Shown in pieces: positions 24,901 to 35,735 of a stretch of DNA of 64,000 nt; the first letter of the stretch is position 1; every line of letters begins with the position of its first letter. The notes under the pieces were generated by a model that made no database searches, was not told the DNA's origin, and worked only from the letters and a program-made list of their open reading frames with translations. Source of the stretch: Adiantum capillus-veneris (Eukaryota; Streptophyta; Polypodiopsida; Polypodiales; Pteridaceae). The DNA is taken from assembly GCA_014529385.2 (NCBI GenBank), contig CM043959.1, forward strand, positions 47,129,428-47,193,427. Direction: 5' to 3'. A program made the position numbers and the translations under genes.

Positions 24901-26360
24901 TTGCATGGACAGATCATCATTCCTTGCGCTATATCTGTGATCAAGGTGATCTCAGAGGCCAGAAGGCTAGATGGGTTGAGCTTATGCAAGAGTTTGACTT
25001 TGAGATCCGTTATAGAAAAGGGTCCAACAATCCAGTTGCCGATCCGCTCAGCAGGATTCCTGAGGTCAATGCTTTGTCTATGGCTGAAATCTCGACGGAT
25101 TTCTATCTCTCTCTCCGAGGGCAATGTCGTTCCGATGGCCATTTTGGCAAGATATGGAGCGAGGCCGAAGTGGGGCATGACTTGCATACAGGCTTGGGTG
25201 GTCCGGAGACCCAAGTGAGTCATGCTGGAGAGACGAGACAGCGACAATATTCCATTAGAGGTGGACTATTGTTTAGAAATGGTAAAGTCTGCGTGCCGGA
25301 AATCGATGAGATTCGACAAAGGATTTTGCGCGAATGCCACGACATTCCTAGCGTTGGGCACCCAGGCATCCAAAGAACTTTGGCTTTGGTCAAGCAATAT
25401 TTCTATTGGCCAAGAATGCGCTCTTACATAGAGAGCTATGTGAAGAGATGCGCTCAGTGTCAGGTCAATAAGGCAGAGCGCCTTAGGAAAGCTGGCCTGC
25501 TACACCCATTGGAAATCCCAAATGCCAAGTGGCAGAGTATTTCCATGGATTTCATCATTGGTTTGCCTAATACTAGTCGAGGCAATGACGCTATTTGGGT
25601 TGTGGTCGATAGACTCACAAAAATGGCGAAGTTTATACCAACGAAGTCGACAGTAAAAAGCCATGAGTTGGCGGTTTTATTTGTCGATCAACTTTATAAG
25701 CTGTATGGTCTCCCAGAAGATATCATCAGTGATCGAGATACTAAGTTCACTGGCCGATTTTGGCGAGATGTTTTTGCTCACCTTCAGACGAAGTTGAGTA
25801 TGTCATCTTCTGACCATCCTGAGTCCGACGGACAAACTAAGAGGATGAATCAGACGTTAGAGGACATGTTGAGAGCCTATGTCTCTCATAGGCAATCTGA
25901 CTGGGAGAGGTATCTTCCACAGTTAGAGTTTGCCTATAATAGTAGCAAGCATTCTGCTACTGGATTTAGCCCATTCATGCTGATGTATGGATTTGAGCCT
26001 AAATTCCCGATTGCTATTGGCTTAGAGAAAGTCAAGGAACACCAAGCTCGTGATTTCTTGTATGACATGCAAGAAATGCTCGAATTGGCTAAGGATAGTA
26101 TAAGAACGGCTCGTGACCGAGTTACTACTTATGCTAATCAAAAGAGATCTCCAAGGACTCTAGATGTGGGACAATGGGTTTATCTGAAGATACCCAAGGA
26201 TTCCAAGACTATGCCAACAGGAAAGCGTTATAAACTTTCAGCTAGATATTGTGGTCCGTTCTTGATCACAAAGAAAATTGGCCAAGTTGCCTATAAACTG
26301 GCTCTTCCTTCGGATGTTACTGTACATCCAGTGTTTCATGTCAGCCGCCTTAAAAAATGA
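21930..26360 (+). pseudogene. G2 gag-pol polyprotein (one internal stop)
   Basis: ATG 21930 opens a frame of about 1,476 codons. A coiled coil in Gag lies at residues about 35-80 and Retrotrans_gag at about 120-230. The CCHC knuckle [14 protein letters not shown] is at about 322-335 and the retropepsin [10 protein letters not shown] at about 403-412. RT (FLDD near 24249), RNase H (ETDASDYAIG near 24720), integrase HHCC (about 25340-25460) and the DDE core follow. TGA at 24066-24068 interrupts RT at the KIDL block, where Arg (CGA) is usual. The integrase catalytic Glu is Lys (codon 25839-25841). Everything else looks functional. Gag and pol are fused with no frameshift. Confidence 0.92.
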
Positions 26361-26608
26361 AATTGGGCGAAGCTGATGTTGTCGTGCCTATCGAGGAAAA
26401 TGTATGGCAAGATATGCAAACTGAGTATATTCCTCGAGAACCAGAAGCAGTTTTGGATCATCGTACCCATCATTCTTGCCAAAAGGCTTATGACAAGTAC
26501 TTAATTAAATGGAAGGGTCAATCTGAAAGGTTTGCTACTTGGGAACCTGTTAGAGCTTTGAAAGCTCAGTATCCCCACTTCATTGATGAGGACATCAATG
26601 GTTCTTAA
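26357..26608 (+). pseudogene. G2 chromodomain, out of frame with pol
   Basis: 83 codons with the chromodomain pattern YLIKWKGQ...TWEP (about residues 47-68), expected to tether integrase to histone marks. It overlaps the end of pol by four bases (ATGA). The G5 copy of the same family (42910-43251) reads straight through this junction in one frame and lacks two bases of the A-rich run at 26350-26357, so this is a 2-bp frameshift rather than a separate gene. Confidence 0.8.
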
Positions 26609-27004
26609 GGGGGGAAGTATGTTATGTCCCGCTCATAGGAGAGGGGATCTAGCCCAGATGCCGTTGGGATGGGCGTCCAATGTCCGGGCGGACGTAGTGT
26701 GAACACGGCCAGTGTGGTCGGCCATTATTATAAAAGGGAGGCCAAGGCCTCATTTACAATTATCGACCCCCACTGGCAGAGTGCCAGTGGTTAGCCCGTG
26801 AGGCTAGGAGTGCGCTAGGTCACCTCGAGGAGGTGAGGCCAGGTGGTATGGGACGCTCGGTCTTACAGGTGCACGACTACGTCCTCAGACGCTGGCCCCA
26901 GCACGGGGGAGCTGCCGGATGGTGGCTATGGTCGGATGGTTCGTCCGATGCGTATCTGTAGGCGGTTCGTGCGGCCGGGAGATCCTTTCTCTTAGTTCGT
27001 TTCA
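26607..27004 (+). repeat. G2 polypurine tract and 3' LTR
   Basis: AAGGGGGGAAG (26607-26617) followed by the LTR from 26620 to 27004. The solo LTR resumes after the ATCTC duplication at 27005-27009. Confidence 0.92.
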
Positions 27005-27185
27005 ATCTCTCAGTCTCAGCACCTTCATTCACAGTGTTCATCCACTTTGTTTGTGTCCATTGCACTCTCTCACTAAAGGAACGGAAGGCTCTCCCTTCCA
27101 TAAGTAAAAGGAACCCTTGAGCACAGTTCGGAGCACTCATCTTGAGCAAAGTTCAACATTCACTTCCACTGCACCTTACAGAGGG

Positions 27186-27749
27186 TCAGAAAAACCTCCT
27201 GGTAGGGAAAATACTTCTTCGCCACTTTCATGCTCATCACTCTCATGCGAAGTATCCATTCCGCTTCGGGTGATGACCATACACTTGAGGTCTTGGGTTC
27301 TTAAGTTCATGAGGAACTTGGGTTCTTGGGGGTCTTGGTTCTTGGGGTTCTTGAGGGTCTTGGGGTTCTTGAGGGTCTTGCGGTTCTTGAGGTTCTTGCG
27401 GTTCTGCTTTTTCTTGCAATCTGTGTTAGAGAAGGATCTTCTCTTTACCCAAGCTCTTCTCATTCCTGCGGGTGCACCCCTTGGGGGCCTTGCGCTCACA
27501 CCAAGGTTGCTTTTTCCCACCTCATGTCGAGTGGCCGGCCGCTAAGTGCACGGTCCGCTCTCAATGAGTGAAAAGAGGCACAAGGGGAGGCTGGACAAGC
27601 CCTTCTTTCTTGGGTTTCCTGTCACTTTTTAAAAACACGACTAGGAATCGACATACCCAAGAGGACTTGGGTCACGTGCGACCGCAACAAGCAAAAAAAT
27701 TATGTGGTTCTTGTGATTCTTTCCTTGAGTGATACAGAACACTGCCAAA
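27186..27749 (-). pseudogene. E2 gag start and leader
   Basis: The frame 27520-27186 (sense minus) has the same N-terminal module as E1: MGKSNLGVSARPPRG, a Lys/Asn/Pro repeat run (KTLKNPK type), then the MDTSHE module. It is cut by the solo LTR at 27185. The stretch 27521-27749 is the leader, matching 13893-14123 in reverse. Confidence 0.75.
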
Positions 27750-28238
27750 GCTCTGATACCAATGTAAGGTGCAACGGAATGAATGTTGAACTTTGCTCAA
27801 GATGAGTGCTCCGAACTGTGCTCAAGGTTCCTTTTCTTAGGGAAGGGAGAGCCTTCCGTTCTTTAATGAGAGAGTGCAAGTGATCTCGAACAAAGTGAAT
27901 AGACACTGTGCGTTTGTAAAACAATCCTCCAAGGGCCCCTCTCTTGATGGCGAGAGAGGTCTACGCTATTGATTGCACAAATCTAGTACAACTGTAGATG
28001 CGAAGCTAAGTGGCACATGCGGGAGATTGAATGCTTCGAAAACGGTGGTGCCGATGACGACGACCTCTATCTCTGTTGTGGCCTTGAAGGCTGAAAACGC
28101 TTGACTGCTTGCTAGTTCCAAAAACGCTAATGGCTGTTTACAGAAAACGTTGATTGGCTGACTGTAATTGCTTGGAAAAACGCTGATCTTGATGGTGTTT
28201 TGTTCGCTGAAGTACTACTGAAAACGCTGGTCTGGTAG
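27750..28238 (-). repeat. E2 primer binding site and truncated 5' LTR
   Basis: In the sense direction TTGGTATCAGAGC (27762-27750) is a tRNA-Met primer site, and the LTR ends CACCTTACA at 27763. Going outward the LTR has the family's ACGCTGATC/AACGCTAAT words (reverse of the GCGTTTT words) up to 28238, where G3 starts. The outer part of the LTR is not found in the window. Confidence 0.7.
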
Positions 28239-29816
28239 TGTCACCAGTGTGTGACTACTATCTATCCTTTTTGTTGATTTCTTTCTTGTTATTTATTTAC
28301 TTTCACTTTTTGGAAACACCCCTCGGGAAATCTAACTGCCCTACATTGCATAGCTAGTGTGGAACTGTCCAGAGGGAGTCCAGGCCTGAGGGCAAGAGAG
28401 CACTAAGGTTGAACAAAGACTATGGTTAGCCAAAGTGGGGTCATTGACTAGCCAAATCCTTTGCTACATAGGCTACATTTCAGTTTTGGGTGTGGCTACA
28501 GTGTACAAAGGGGGTCAGATGACCTAGAAAGATACAATGGCAACATCTCCTAAAATTTAGGGAACTGCTATTTTGGGACCTGAAAATGTGTTTGCGTCAT
28601 TACCTCCGGAATGACAAGGAGAACATTTTCTTACTCTGCCGTGAAGTCAATTGGGCAACCGGTTGGGAGATTTTTAGGCGGCAACCCTGAAACGGGAAAA
28701 TGCTTGTAAATGCGCCAAGTGGCACCTTCTGATGCACTTTCCTCATGCAACAAGAAGTGGCGATGAATTTAGGAGGAAGAAGGCTCATTTTTCAGTTTTG
28801 TCACAGGTTAAGAGCTATGGAGTGCTTGCTTTCCCTCCTATGTACAGTGCGGCGCCAGGAGTGATGCCCTGCACGCTACGCACTGCCCTCTCTCCCCCCT
28901 ATGGCAGTATGTTATGCCCCTCTAGTGGGCTTTTCATTTGACCAATGTACAGTTGTGTGGGTTCATGCGCGATTGCCGAGGCAAGAGCCTCATGCACAGG
29001 TACTGGATTAGCTAGCGGCTAATCCCCCGCAGGTACAGGTGAATTCGGAGAGGTTTCACGCCAGAAATCTCGTCCGATTCAAAGGGCAAGTAGCCCTACA
29101 GGTGCGGGAGCTCGAGGACTTGCTACGGATATGACCGGCACGCGAAACGGAGCCAGAAACAGTAAATTACAGACTGCTGTGTATTTTTGCAGGTTTAGGG
29201 TTTTGGCCCTAAACGGTCCCTAATACCCCCAGGAGGTTCGGGGACGCGAGGGGACCGCTGTACAGGTGATCTAGCGCATTTTCAGGGCTGAAAACAGAGA
29301 ATTCAGCGTGCTGCAGATTCTTGCCAGGTTTTGCAAAGTGCCCGTATGCGTCGGGAAAGTCATTCAATGCGTGGGAATACTGACTGTGAAGGATCCTAGT
29401 ACAGTTATGCTGCCGAAATCGGGCTGGAACAGTTGAAATTCAACCGAGCTTGTGCGGGGCAGCTTGTAGGGAACCACAGCGTTTATTCCCTCTTGTTAAC
29501 AATAAAGAAATACCGAAAGGGGTGCCTAAATTAGGGGCCAATCTGGTGTCGGTCTACTCATACACGTGCAATCTAGCAACCTGTATCCCTCTCCCCTTTG
29601 TTGTGTCTTGAAAGTACAGGTAAAGTGGACGACAAATTAAATGGGTGAAAGCAAATAAGGTTTAAGTCTAGAGTTTACCGCCCTTTTTGGATTGAACAGG
29701 CCGGTTCCATGGTTCCATCGACGGGATTAAATCACTTTTTCCCATAGAAGTGAGCCTTGGTCAGTTTGGGCTTGAAGACACAGGGGATCATAGACCAGAC
29801 ACAGGGAATTGCAATT
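28239..29816 (+). repeat. G3 5' LTR (about 1.4 kb) and leader
   Basis: The first ~320 bp match the 3' LTR fragment 42577-42904. The right boundary is uncertain; the most likely end is ...AAAGTACA at about 29618, because no standard tRNA-Met site is visible. The block AATAAAGAAATACCGAAAGG (about 29501-29520) matches the G1 LTR. The leader from 29619 to the gag ATG at 29817 shows nothing else. Confidence 0.65.
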
Positions 29817-31475
29817 ATGGCTGAGAGACCAGATGATGTGACTGAAGAGCTTTCCTCTTCACAGGGTCAACAGACACATGAAGTGGGTGAGTCTTCGAGA
29901 CCACCACAGACGGATGATGATATATTCAGGACCCAGTTGGCTACTGTTGTGGCTATGTTCACACAAGTAATGCAGAACCCGAGGTTTTTAGCCTTTCTGC
30001 AACCTCCTCTTCCGTCTCAACTAGTTGGGTCAATGGATCGTATTCAGAAGCCTGTTAAGGCTCGAGCACAGGTGATTCATACTGCACAGTCAATGGAAAC
30101 ACATGTACACTTGACGGAGAACATACAGTCTCCACAACCTATGCCTAAGGTGCAAGAACAGGTGGCTGAGATGCCAGTCTTTCAAGCTGTACCAGTTCAG
30201 CCAGCCACTTTTCAGCAACCTATAGCTAGTTCTAATGGGCAGGGAAGCAACCTACAGGCTATGCAACAGGTCTTCCCACCACCTTCAGTACACCCTGGCT
30301 ATTTTGGAGGTGGATCGGTATTCCAGAGCATGGCTGGTCATGCACCTGGAAATCAGTTTTACACGCCAAGAACAGTGTTCGGGGGTGCTCAAACGATGAT
30401 GCCTAACCCCATGTATGGTATCACGGGCATGCTACCAGGGTTTCAAAGCACTCAGGGCCAATTTGGGATGCCACAGGCAAATTTTGGTATGGCTGGAATT
30501 ACAAATCAGCAGCCAAATATGGCATTTCCAAGTCAACTTAATTGCGATCAGGGAACACAAATGAACCCTAACGGTGTTCCCATGTTTCAGTCACTTCCAT
30601 ATGACAACTTAACGCCGCTGGAGAGGCCAACTCCGTACAAAGAAGGTGGCAAAGGTGTGACATTCACAACCTTTACAGGGTTTGATGACAGGAAGAAGGC
30701 TCTCTCATTCCTCCAGCAGTTTGACAAGGCCTATGCAGGGGGAAACTTTACAGAGGCTTCAAAGGTCCGCAAGGCAGCCACTTTCTTGACAGGGAACGCG
30801 GGACAATGGTGGACAACTTTATTGCTGCAAGGGCAAGCTCCGTCCACATGGACTTACTTCAAGCAGATTTTTGCAGCAGCATGGTTATCTTATGAATTTG
30901 AAGCAGATGTCATGACAGAATGGCACCAGCTTAATGATGCCACTTGCAAGAATCTGGATAACTACAATCGGAAGTTTTGGAAAGCTCTACTTCCAGTAAC
31001 TTCCTATAGGTTTGTGCCATTGACAGAACAGATTGAAAAATACTGTTGTGGCCTACCCAAAGGATTGAGAAAATACTGCACGAAGACCAAAGTCACTACT
31101 TTGACGCAGCTCATCGAGGTAGCAAACACTGGCAATGGTTTGCTCAAGGGAGAAGATTGTGAATTTAATACTGGCGTCAAGGAAGGATCAGCCAAGAAAA
31201 TTTCAGCGAAGAAGTATATTCCCAAGGAGGTTCCTAAAGTGACTCAGGAGCCAGCCAACGCAGGGAAAGACAAAGCTACGACTGAATCAAAAAAGGGGCC
31301 AGCGAAGAAATGGAAAAGACGTTTTCCTCACAAGTCGGAAGAGTAAAAGAAGGTCCTGAGGTCAGAAAACAAATGCTTCATCTGTGAGCAGCCTGGCCAC
31401 ATTGCTTACAATTGCCCTACAAAGAAAACGCCAGCTGATTCTGAAGACAAGGAGCACAGGAAAGGAAAGAATCCC
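29817..31475 (+). pseudogene. G3 gag
   Basis: ATG 29817 (MAERPDD). A Gln/Pro/Met-rich N-terminal half (residues about 90-260) is followed by a Retrotrans_gag region (about 280-430: FDDRKKALSFLQQFD, WWTTLLLQ) and a basic Lys-rich tail. A TAA at 31344-31346 stops the frame, but it continues in phase through a CCHC knuckle CFICEQPGHIAYNC (about 31375-31417) into pol. Gag and pol were evidently one polyprotein, so this TAA is a nonsense lesion or, less likely, a readthrough stop. Confidence 0.85.
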
Positions 31476-33042
31476 ATGGCTGGTCTAGTGCTAGATATGG
31501 TGGGCGACAAGCCAAATTCAGATGCATGTAAGCTTTGCAGAGCATGGGGAAAGGTCAGAGATCAAACAGCGCGTATCTTCTTTGATCCAAGTGCCAAAGC
31601 CAACTTCATTTCCCCAGAATTGGCTTCAAAGTTGGGAATCAAACTTGAAGAGATGGGGTATACAGTAGAGGCAGGTTTGGCATGTCCTGGCCATACAAAG
31701 GCTATGACACCCATCATTGGAAAGTTGCGCCTACATATCCAATCCTATGTAGATGCTGAAGAATTTTACATCATGCCACAAGACGGATGTGATGTGTTGT
31801 TAGGTATTCCTTGGTTATTTCGTGTACAGGGAATCATGGATGCCTACAACAAAAAGATCACTCTACAGAGCAGAGGAAAGACTCACATTCTGGATGTAAA
31901 GCTTAAAGGGGGGTCTATTCCCACTGTATCAGCTTCTGCTATTACTTCTGTAATGAAAAAGCATCTTTCTGCGTACTTGGTTTTTGCACGTGAAGTGTCA
32001 AATTGTGATGAATCAAATTTATCTGTGCTAGATAAAGAAAGGTCAATGTTTTTACAACAATATAGTGACTGTTTTTCCGATTCATTACCGTCTCAATTAC
32101 CGCCAGAGAGACCCGAGGACCATGTGATAGATTTGGTGCCAGGTAGTAGCCCACCAAAAAAGCCTCCGTACAAGGTTAGTGCGGCTCAACAGAAAGAGAT
32201 AATGGGCCAAGTACAGGAGCTGTTAGAAAAGGGGCTGATTCAGCCCAGTTCATCCCCATTCTGTTCTCCAGTGTTGTTGGTGCAGAAAAAGGATGGCTCA
32301 TGGCGTATGTGCATCGACTACCGTGCACTGAACAAGAATACCGTCAAGAATAGGTTCCCTATACCTAGAATTGATGATATTCTGGACAAATTAGAAGGAG
32401 CAGCTATGTTTAGCAAGATAGATCTAAAGAGTGGGTACCATCAGATCCGCATTAGATCAGAGGATGTGCACAAGACTGCTTTTAGAACGACGTTTGGCCT
32501 TTACGAATTTTTAGTAATGCCCTTTGGTCTCACAAATGCTCCTACTACGTTCAATAGGATGATGGACAAAATTTTCCGTCCACACCAACAGTTTGTTGGT
32601 ACATTCTTTGATGACATGATAGTCTACTCAAAGAATGAAGAGGAGCATAGGCATCACTTGGCCATTGTGTTCAAAGAGCTACGCAATCATAGGTTGCTCA
32701 TCAATACAAAGAAAAGTGAATTTTTTCTGGAAGAGATCCACTTTCTGGGACACATTGTCTCAAAGGATAGTGTCAGAATGGATCCTGCAAAAGTTGAAGC
32801 GATCAAGTCATGGCCAGATTTGAAGACAGTGCACGATGTCCGAAGTTTCTTGGGACTATGCTCCTATTATAGAAGGTTTATCCAAAATTTCGTTGAGATT
32901 GCTTCACCTTTACATGCTCTTCAAAAGAAGGCAGTCACCTTTAGATGGACACAGAAAGAGATTTCATCTTTTAATCTCTTAAAGGAAAAGATGACTTCAG
33001 ATCCAGTCATTGTGTTGCCAGATCTTAGGAAGTCATTTGTGG
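31476..33042 (+). pseudogene. G3 pol, protease and RT part
   Basis: A protease-like segment (about 31560-31900; FFDPSAKANFISPEL, DVLLGIPWL) has Asp-Pro-Ser where Asp-Ser/Thr-Gly is usual. Complete RT is at about 32140-32780: VQKKDGSWRMCIDYRALN, KIDLKSGYHQIRIRSED, MPFGLTNAPTTF and the catalytic FFDDMIVYS. The connection and the first RNase H strand end at the MITE at 33043. The frame is open from 31347, which is good preservation. Confidence 0.88.
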
Positions 33043-33501
33043 CACTATAACAGGGAACGGGCGGAACACAGCCCAAACGTTCCGAAACAGCATTCCGGAC
33101 AAGTCCCGTTCCCGAAACGGAGATGGGAACGGAATGTCGTTCCGGAACGGGGTGTAACCGGAACGGTGTTCCGGAATGGGCGAAACATGAGGTGGAACGG
33201 CGAAACGCGGGGAGAAACGGGTAAAAGTAGGCATTTGGGGGGAAAAAAGTGGGCAGATTTAGGGTTGTTCCGGGAACATATTTGGTGCAATTTGAGGGCA
33301 GGTTAGGAAGCAAATTTGGGGGCAGTTTTGGGGTTGTTTAGGAGTTTATTTGAGACTAAGTTGAATGGAGGTAATTCAATCCTTACTTTAGGTGGACCGT
33401 TCCAGCCCCATTCCCGTTCCGACGTCCCCTCCTCCTCCACGTTCCCGTCCCGTTCCGGACCCTCCCTTTCCCGTTCCCCGTTCCCGTTCCGAGCAACTAT
33501 G
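33043..33501 (+). mobile_element. hAT-like MITE in G3 RNase H
   Basis: 459 bp flanked by the perfect 8-bp duplication ATTTGTGG (33035-33042, 33502-33509), the hAT hallmark. Termini are CACTATAACAGGGAACGGG and, reversed, CATAGTTGCTCGGAACGGG, which match at 12 of 19 positions. Both subterminal regions are packed with GGAACGG words in opposite orientation (33054-33200 forward, 33398-33490 reversed). No coding capacity. Removing it with one duplication restores an open RNase H frame. Confidence 0.88.
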
Positions 33502-33509
33502 ATTTGTGG

Positions 33510-35313
33510 TCCAGTGTGACGCCTGTGGTAATAGCATTGGTGCAGTGCTAATGCAAGATGGCAGGGTAGTAGCCTATGAGAGCAGAATTTTGCAAGGGCC
33601 AGAGATGACCATGCAGGTCTATGAGAAAGAGTTACTGGTTGTATTCATGCGCTCTTAAGTTGGAAACACTACCTACTAGGTGCAGATTTCGTTGTCCAAA
33701 CGGACCATCAGACCTTGCGATACTTCTTGACACAGACAAAGTTATATGAGAAGCATATGCGATGGGCAAATATTTTGTCCATGTTCCATTTTCAGATTGT
33801 GCATGTGGAAGGCAAGAAGAACATTGTGGCTGATGCCTTGTCAAGGAAGCCACAAATTTCAGCTGTGTCCATTCCTTATCATCATGCACTTGATGATATG
33901 AGGGAACAGTATGAAAATGATGAAGATTTTGCAAGGGTCTTCAAGCAGCTAATGCATGGACACCGTCATGTACACTATCTTCTCAAAGACTAGTTCATGA
34001 TGATGCATGGCAGATTGTGTGTCACAAAGCCATTGCGACGCAAAGTTATGGAAGAGAGTCATGTCCCACCGTATGCAGGGCATCGTGGTATCGATGCTAC
34101 AGTTAAAGCGGTTGAGACATTCTTCTATTGGCCTACATTGAGAAGAGATGTGGATGCCTTTGTGCGAGAATGCCTAATTTGCCAGAAGGTCAAGTTTGAC
34201 AGGCAAAAGGCACCAAGGTTATTGCAACCACTACCTATTCCAAATAAACCATGGGAAAGTATTGCTATGGATTTTATCTTTGATCTTCCGAGAATGCAGA
34301 CAGGAAACGATGGTATTTGGACCATCATTTGCAGATTTAGCAAGCAGGCTCATTTTATTCCTGTCAGGAAGAAGATAAAGCCAAATCAGATGGCACGCTT
34401 GTTTATGAGCAATATTTTCAAGCATCATGGCATGCCATAGTCGATTGTTAGCGACCGCGATCCACGCATGACAAGTTTATTCTGGAGAGGCTTGTTTGAG
34501 AATATGGGCACAACGCTCAAATTCTCTTCGTCATTTCATCCTCAAACAGATGGGCAGTCAGAAGAGGCAAATTCTACTGTCCTAGATCTGCTGCAGTGCT
34601 ATGTGTCAGAGCATAAAGGAAAGTGGGAGCAATACTTGCCATTGGTGGAGTATGCATACAATAATACAGTGCATTCATCAACTGGCAAGGCACCTTTCGA
34701 GATAGTTGAAGGTGGCAAGAAAGTTCCTCCCATACTGCATACAAAGGACAAGATATTTGAAGCAGATAAGTATGTTCAGGACATGGATGAAATGTACAAG
34801 AAGGTCAAAGTGGCCTTGGAAAAGACTCGGGCAAAGCAAAAGAAAGCAGCTGATCATCACCGTCGTGAAGTGGTATTTTCACTTGGTGATTGGGTGCTTC
34901 TACGCTTTGAAAAGGCAAGGTTAAAGAAGATGAAGGGCAAGGAAAGACTATTTCCAAAGCTCAGCATGCGTTACTATGGACCTTTTCAAGTGTGCGACAT
35001 AATCAGTGATGTTGCAGATAGGCTGAAATTGCCGGACAATTGGAAGATTCACAAAGTGTTTCATGTGAGTCTTCTCAAACCCTATGTGGGTGATGTGCCA
35101 GAAGATATGCCAACTGAAGAACAGCCGGAAGTCGAGGAACTTGACGAGATCTTGGTCCCGGAACAGATTTTGGAACACAAAGAAAGGAAAGTGAAAGGCA
35201 AGGTTGCTAGGCGTTACTTGGTAAAGTTCAGAAACTATCCACCAATGGATGCTAAGTGGATGGAAGAAGGTGAACTTGCAAGAGTCACCAGCTGTGTTAT
35301 CACTTTACCTTGA
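33510..35313 (+). pseudogene. G3 pol, RNase H, integrase and chromodomain part
   Basis: RNase H resumes at 33510. A one-base insertion near 33640 shifts the frame, which is regained at 33650-33715 (TDHQTLRYFL). TAG at 33991-33993 lies between RNase H and integrase. Integrase HHCC spans about 34040-34190, and the core carries D (MDFIFDLP, 34268), D (SDRDPR, after a TAG at 34438-34440) and E (GQSEEANS, about 34551-34575). A GPF module (YYGPFQV, 34972) and a C-terminal chromodomain (RYLVKFRNYP..AKWMEEGEL, about 35211-35280) follow. It ends at 35313. Confidence 0.88.
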
Positions 35314-35460
35314 AGCCTTCGATTTGCAACCTACCTTGACCCCTTGAGTTTCAAAGCTACATGCATTGTCAGTGTCACAATGGCTTCTGAAAGAAATGAT
35401 GTACATGGTATTTAAAGTGAGCTCAAATGAAATACCTGTTACATGAATGTTAGAGCTGTA
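35314..35460 (+). other. G3 3' untranslated region left of G4
   Basis: Non-coding G3 sequence between the pol stop and G4. It continues after G4 at 42367. The last bases (about 35448-35460) match neither the G4 LTR copy nor an obvious duplication of 42367 onward, consistent with a deletion at this junction. Confidence 0.5.
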
Positions 35461-35677
35461 CCTTATACCTGTCGCTCCTTGCTCGGAGAATCAACCCCCG
35501 TACTCGATCGTCACGCGAGCACTTGCAATTTCCGTCGCCAGCCTCTACTCCAGAATCTCAGCGCTAGCACTTCTTGCTGCTTCCGGCATGTTGAAAACTG
35601 GAACGCTGGCTTACCCTTTTATAGGGTCTGGCACCCGACGGGAATAGAGGCCCAAAAAGCAGAGCCTGGCGCTCCTA

Positions 35678-35735
<58 letters not shown>

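Larger units (their letters stand above)
20566..27004 (+). mobile_element. G2: chromodomain Ty3/Gypsy, nearly intact
   Basis: Two LTRs of equal length (385 bp; 20566-20950 and 26620-27004) differ at roughly twenty positions by eye, and the target duplication is ATCTC (20561-20565, 27005-27009). One frame covers gag to integrase with a single stop, followed by a chromodomain in a shifted frame. The order protease-RT-RNase H-integrase-chromodomain marks a chromovirus. It is the best preserved element in the window but still inactive (stop in RT, Glu-to-Lys in integrase, shifted chromodomain). Confidence 0.95.
19496..27180 (+). mobile_element. Solo LTR of the E1/E2 family, split by G2
   Basis: Begins TGTCATGTGACACATCC (19496) and ends CACTGCACCTTACA (27180), flanked by the 5-bp duplication GAGGG (19491-19495 and 27181-27185). 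Without G2 it is about 1,241 bp, matching the E1 LTR, with no internal sequence. It is therefore a solo LTR left by LTR-LTR recombination. It contains a TATATATAAAA box (about 19813). It inserted in plus orientation into the minus-strand gag of E2. Confidence 0.9.
16179..28238 (-). mobile_element. E2: minus-strand non-autonomous LTR element
   Basis: In the sense (minus) direction the order is 5' LTR 28238-27763 (cut by G3), primer site 27762-27750, gag start 27520-27186, a solo-LTR insertion (19496-27180), gag continuation 19490-18718, a second copy of the gag segment (about 18470-17210), a polypurine tract (about 16945-16931) and 3' LTR 16929-16179. No protease, RT or integrase is seen, so it would rely on another element. 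The LTRs are of the E1 family. Confidence 0.78.

Noticed and set aside
26350-26360. Programmed -1 frameshift between G2 pol and chromodomain
   Set aside because: No canonical X XXY YYZ heptamer in the right phase, and the G5 copy reads through in one frame; a 2-bp indel is simpler.
16174-28013. CGAAG at 16174-16178 and again near 28009-28013 as the E2 target duplication
   Set aside because: The sequence beyond 28013 still has the LTR family's words up to 28238, so E2 does not end at 28013. The 5-bp match is likely chance.
33053-33490. Repeated GGAACGG words as a CRISPR-like or satellite array
   Set aside because: Spacing is irregular, orientation flips between the two ends, and an 8-bp target duplication flanks the whole; it is a MITE.
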